Positions 21,468 through 22,333 of a stretch of 22,333 nucleotides of DNA are shown in pieces. This DNA comes from JARIHD01 sp964503715 (GTDB taxonomy: Bacteria; Patescibacteriota; Saccharimonadia; Saccharimonadales; UBA4665), in assembly GCA_964503715.1 (NCBI GenBank), contig CAZDAD010000012.1, positions 1 through 22,333 on the forward strand, read 5' to 3'. The notes below the pieces were generated by a model. That model was not told where the DNA came from. It saw only the letters and a list, made by a program, of their open reading frames with translations, and did not search any database. Made by a program: the position numbers and the translations under genes. Within the stretch, counting starts at the first letter, position 1; each line of letters opens with the position of its first letter.

Positions 21468-22333
21468 TTATCTGTAAAGCAACTGTTCAATCGCCTGCCA
21501 CAGCGCTTCATGGTCATGTCGGATAAATGAACGCCTAGAGGCCAGGACGTCGCCCTTATCGAATATAACTTCTTCTGAGCTCAGTAATGGCATGCCAACA
21601 GCCCGATAGTGGGCAGAATCCAGCTCGGCCTTATCAATCTTGACTAGCAATTCCCCGGTCTCGGAGTATCTCTCTAGTAAGTGCTTGGGCGGCTGAGCAG
21701 TGTTGTACAGTACATAGTCCAGTACTGAGCCACCAGCGAAACGTTCAATTTCAGAAGCATGGTCAGACACGGTAAAGCCATCAGTCTGTCCAGGCTTAAC
21801 TACCAAATTACTAATATAGACCTTTTTGGCCTCACTATCCCTAAGAGCTTCTGCCATGCCATCAACTGCGAATAACGGTCCAAGTGAAGTGTATAAATCG
21901 CCAGGTGCGATAACAATAACATCGGCCTTGGAGATAGCTCTAGCAGCCCTCGGGTTAAGCTTGGCATTTGGCTCGAGGACCAAAGAAGGCCTGACGCCAT
22001 CTTTACGAAATGTCATGGTATAGATGTTACCCTCACCATGTACGGCTGTGCCATCGGGCCAAGTAATCATAAGATGAACATCGTCTAGTGTAATTGGGAT
22101 AACGTGGCCACGAATGTCCAGAACTTCAGAGGCCATGTCTATTGCTTGACCAAAATCGTCGGTCATTTTTTCGACTGCGCTTAGGAAAAGATTCCCAAAG
22201 GAGTGGCCTTTGAGTGATCCTTCCTGAAAGCGAAAATTAAACAGATCTCTTAGCCTTTGTGGCGCATCGCTAAGGGCTACTAAGCATTGCCTTGCGTCAC
22301 CAGGCGGCAAAACACCGAGCTCATCCCTAAGCA
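21468..22333 (-). CDS. yvcK: YvcK/CofD-family gluconeogenesis factor, 5' end outside window
   Basis: The reading frame stays open to the right edge, so the N-terminus is missing. Visible motifs are LRDELGVLPPGDARQCLVALS, FNFRFQEGSLKGHSFGNLFLSA, ADVIVIAPGDLYTSLGPLF, and YISNLVVKPGQTDGF, all characteristic of the YvcK branch of the CofD-like (UPF0052) family. In Bacillus and Mycobacterium such proteins bind UDP-sugars and affect peptidoglycan synthesis and growth on gluconeogenic carbon sources. The position beside the dcw cluster fits a cell-envelope role, but that link is inferred. The usual partners rapZ and whiA would lie outside the window. Confidence 0.92.
   Translation of the reverse strand, partial: LRDELGVLPPGDARQCLVALSDAPQRLRDLFNFRFQEGSLKGHSFGNLFLSAVEKMTDDFGQAIDMASEVLDIRGHVIPITLDDVHLMITWPDGTAVHGEGNIYTMTFRKDGVRPSLVLEPNAKLNPRAARAISKADVIVIAPGDLYTSLGPLFAVDGMAEALRDSEAKKVYISNLVVKPGQTDGFTVSDHASEIERFAGGSVLDYVLYNTAQPPKHLLERYSETGELLVKIDKAELDSAHYRAVGMPLLSSEEVIFDKGDVLASRRSFIRHDHEALWQAIEQLLYR

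Overview
The window looks like a chromosomal segment of a Candidate Phyla Radiation bacterium, most likely Candidatus Saccharibacteria (TM7). The reasons are the compact single-copy housekeeping genes, a topoisomerase I without zinc fingers, a sigma-region-4/HARE-HTH fusion protein of the kind common in CPR genomes, a reduced division/cell-wall (dcw) cluster, and TGA used as an ordinary stop codon (mraZ, murG), which argues against the UGA-recoding Gracilibacteria and Absconditabacteria. The lineage is inferred from gene content; no database was searched.

Layout. Positions 1-419 hold two perfect 154-bp tandem repeats plus a third partial copy, all built on the 3' end and terminator of a minus-strand tRNA-Glu(CTC). 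Genes then run on the plus strand from 543 to 11836: a membrane histidine kinase and a receiver protein with a 400-residue Pro/Ala-rich tail, an RsuA/RluB-type pseudouridine synthase, der, pth, dprA, topA and the sigma4/HARE-HTH regulator. Between pth and dprA a near-consensus minus-strand promoter and a strong terminator bracket a highly structured RNA of about 405 nt that I could not assign to a known family.

From 12549 to the right edge every gene is on the minus strand. Read in transcription order these are a yvcK-family gene (cut by the window edge), a small His-rich membrane protein, and the dcw cluster mraZ-rsmH-ftsL-ftsI-mraY-ftsW-murG-ftsQ. The cluster contains no mur ligases and no ftsA or ftsZ. 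mraY is broken: its two halves are in different frames and the segment with the catalytic Asp-Asp motif is missing. The mraZ promoter carries four GTGGGTA boxes that match the known MraZ operator spacing, and two perfect DnaA boxes lie just upstream.

The two gene sets converge on a 0.7-kb non-coding stretch (11837-12548) that starts with a perfect 32-bp palindrome terminator and contains a 28-bp 11-6-11 site closely resembling a XerC/D dif site. The point of convergence is therefore a plausible replication terminus.
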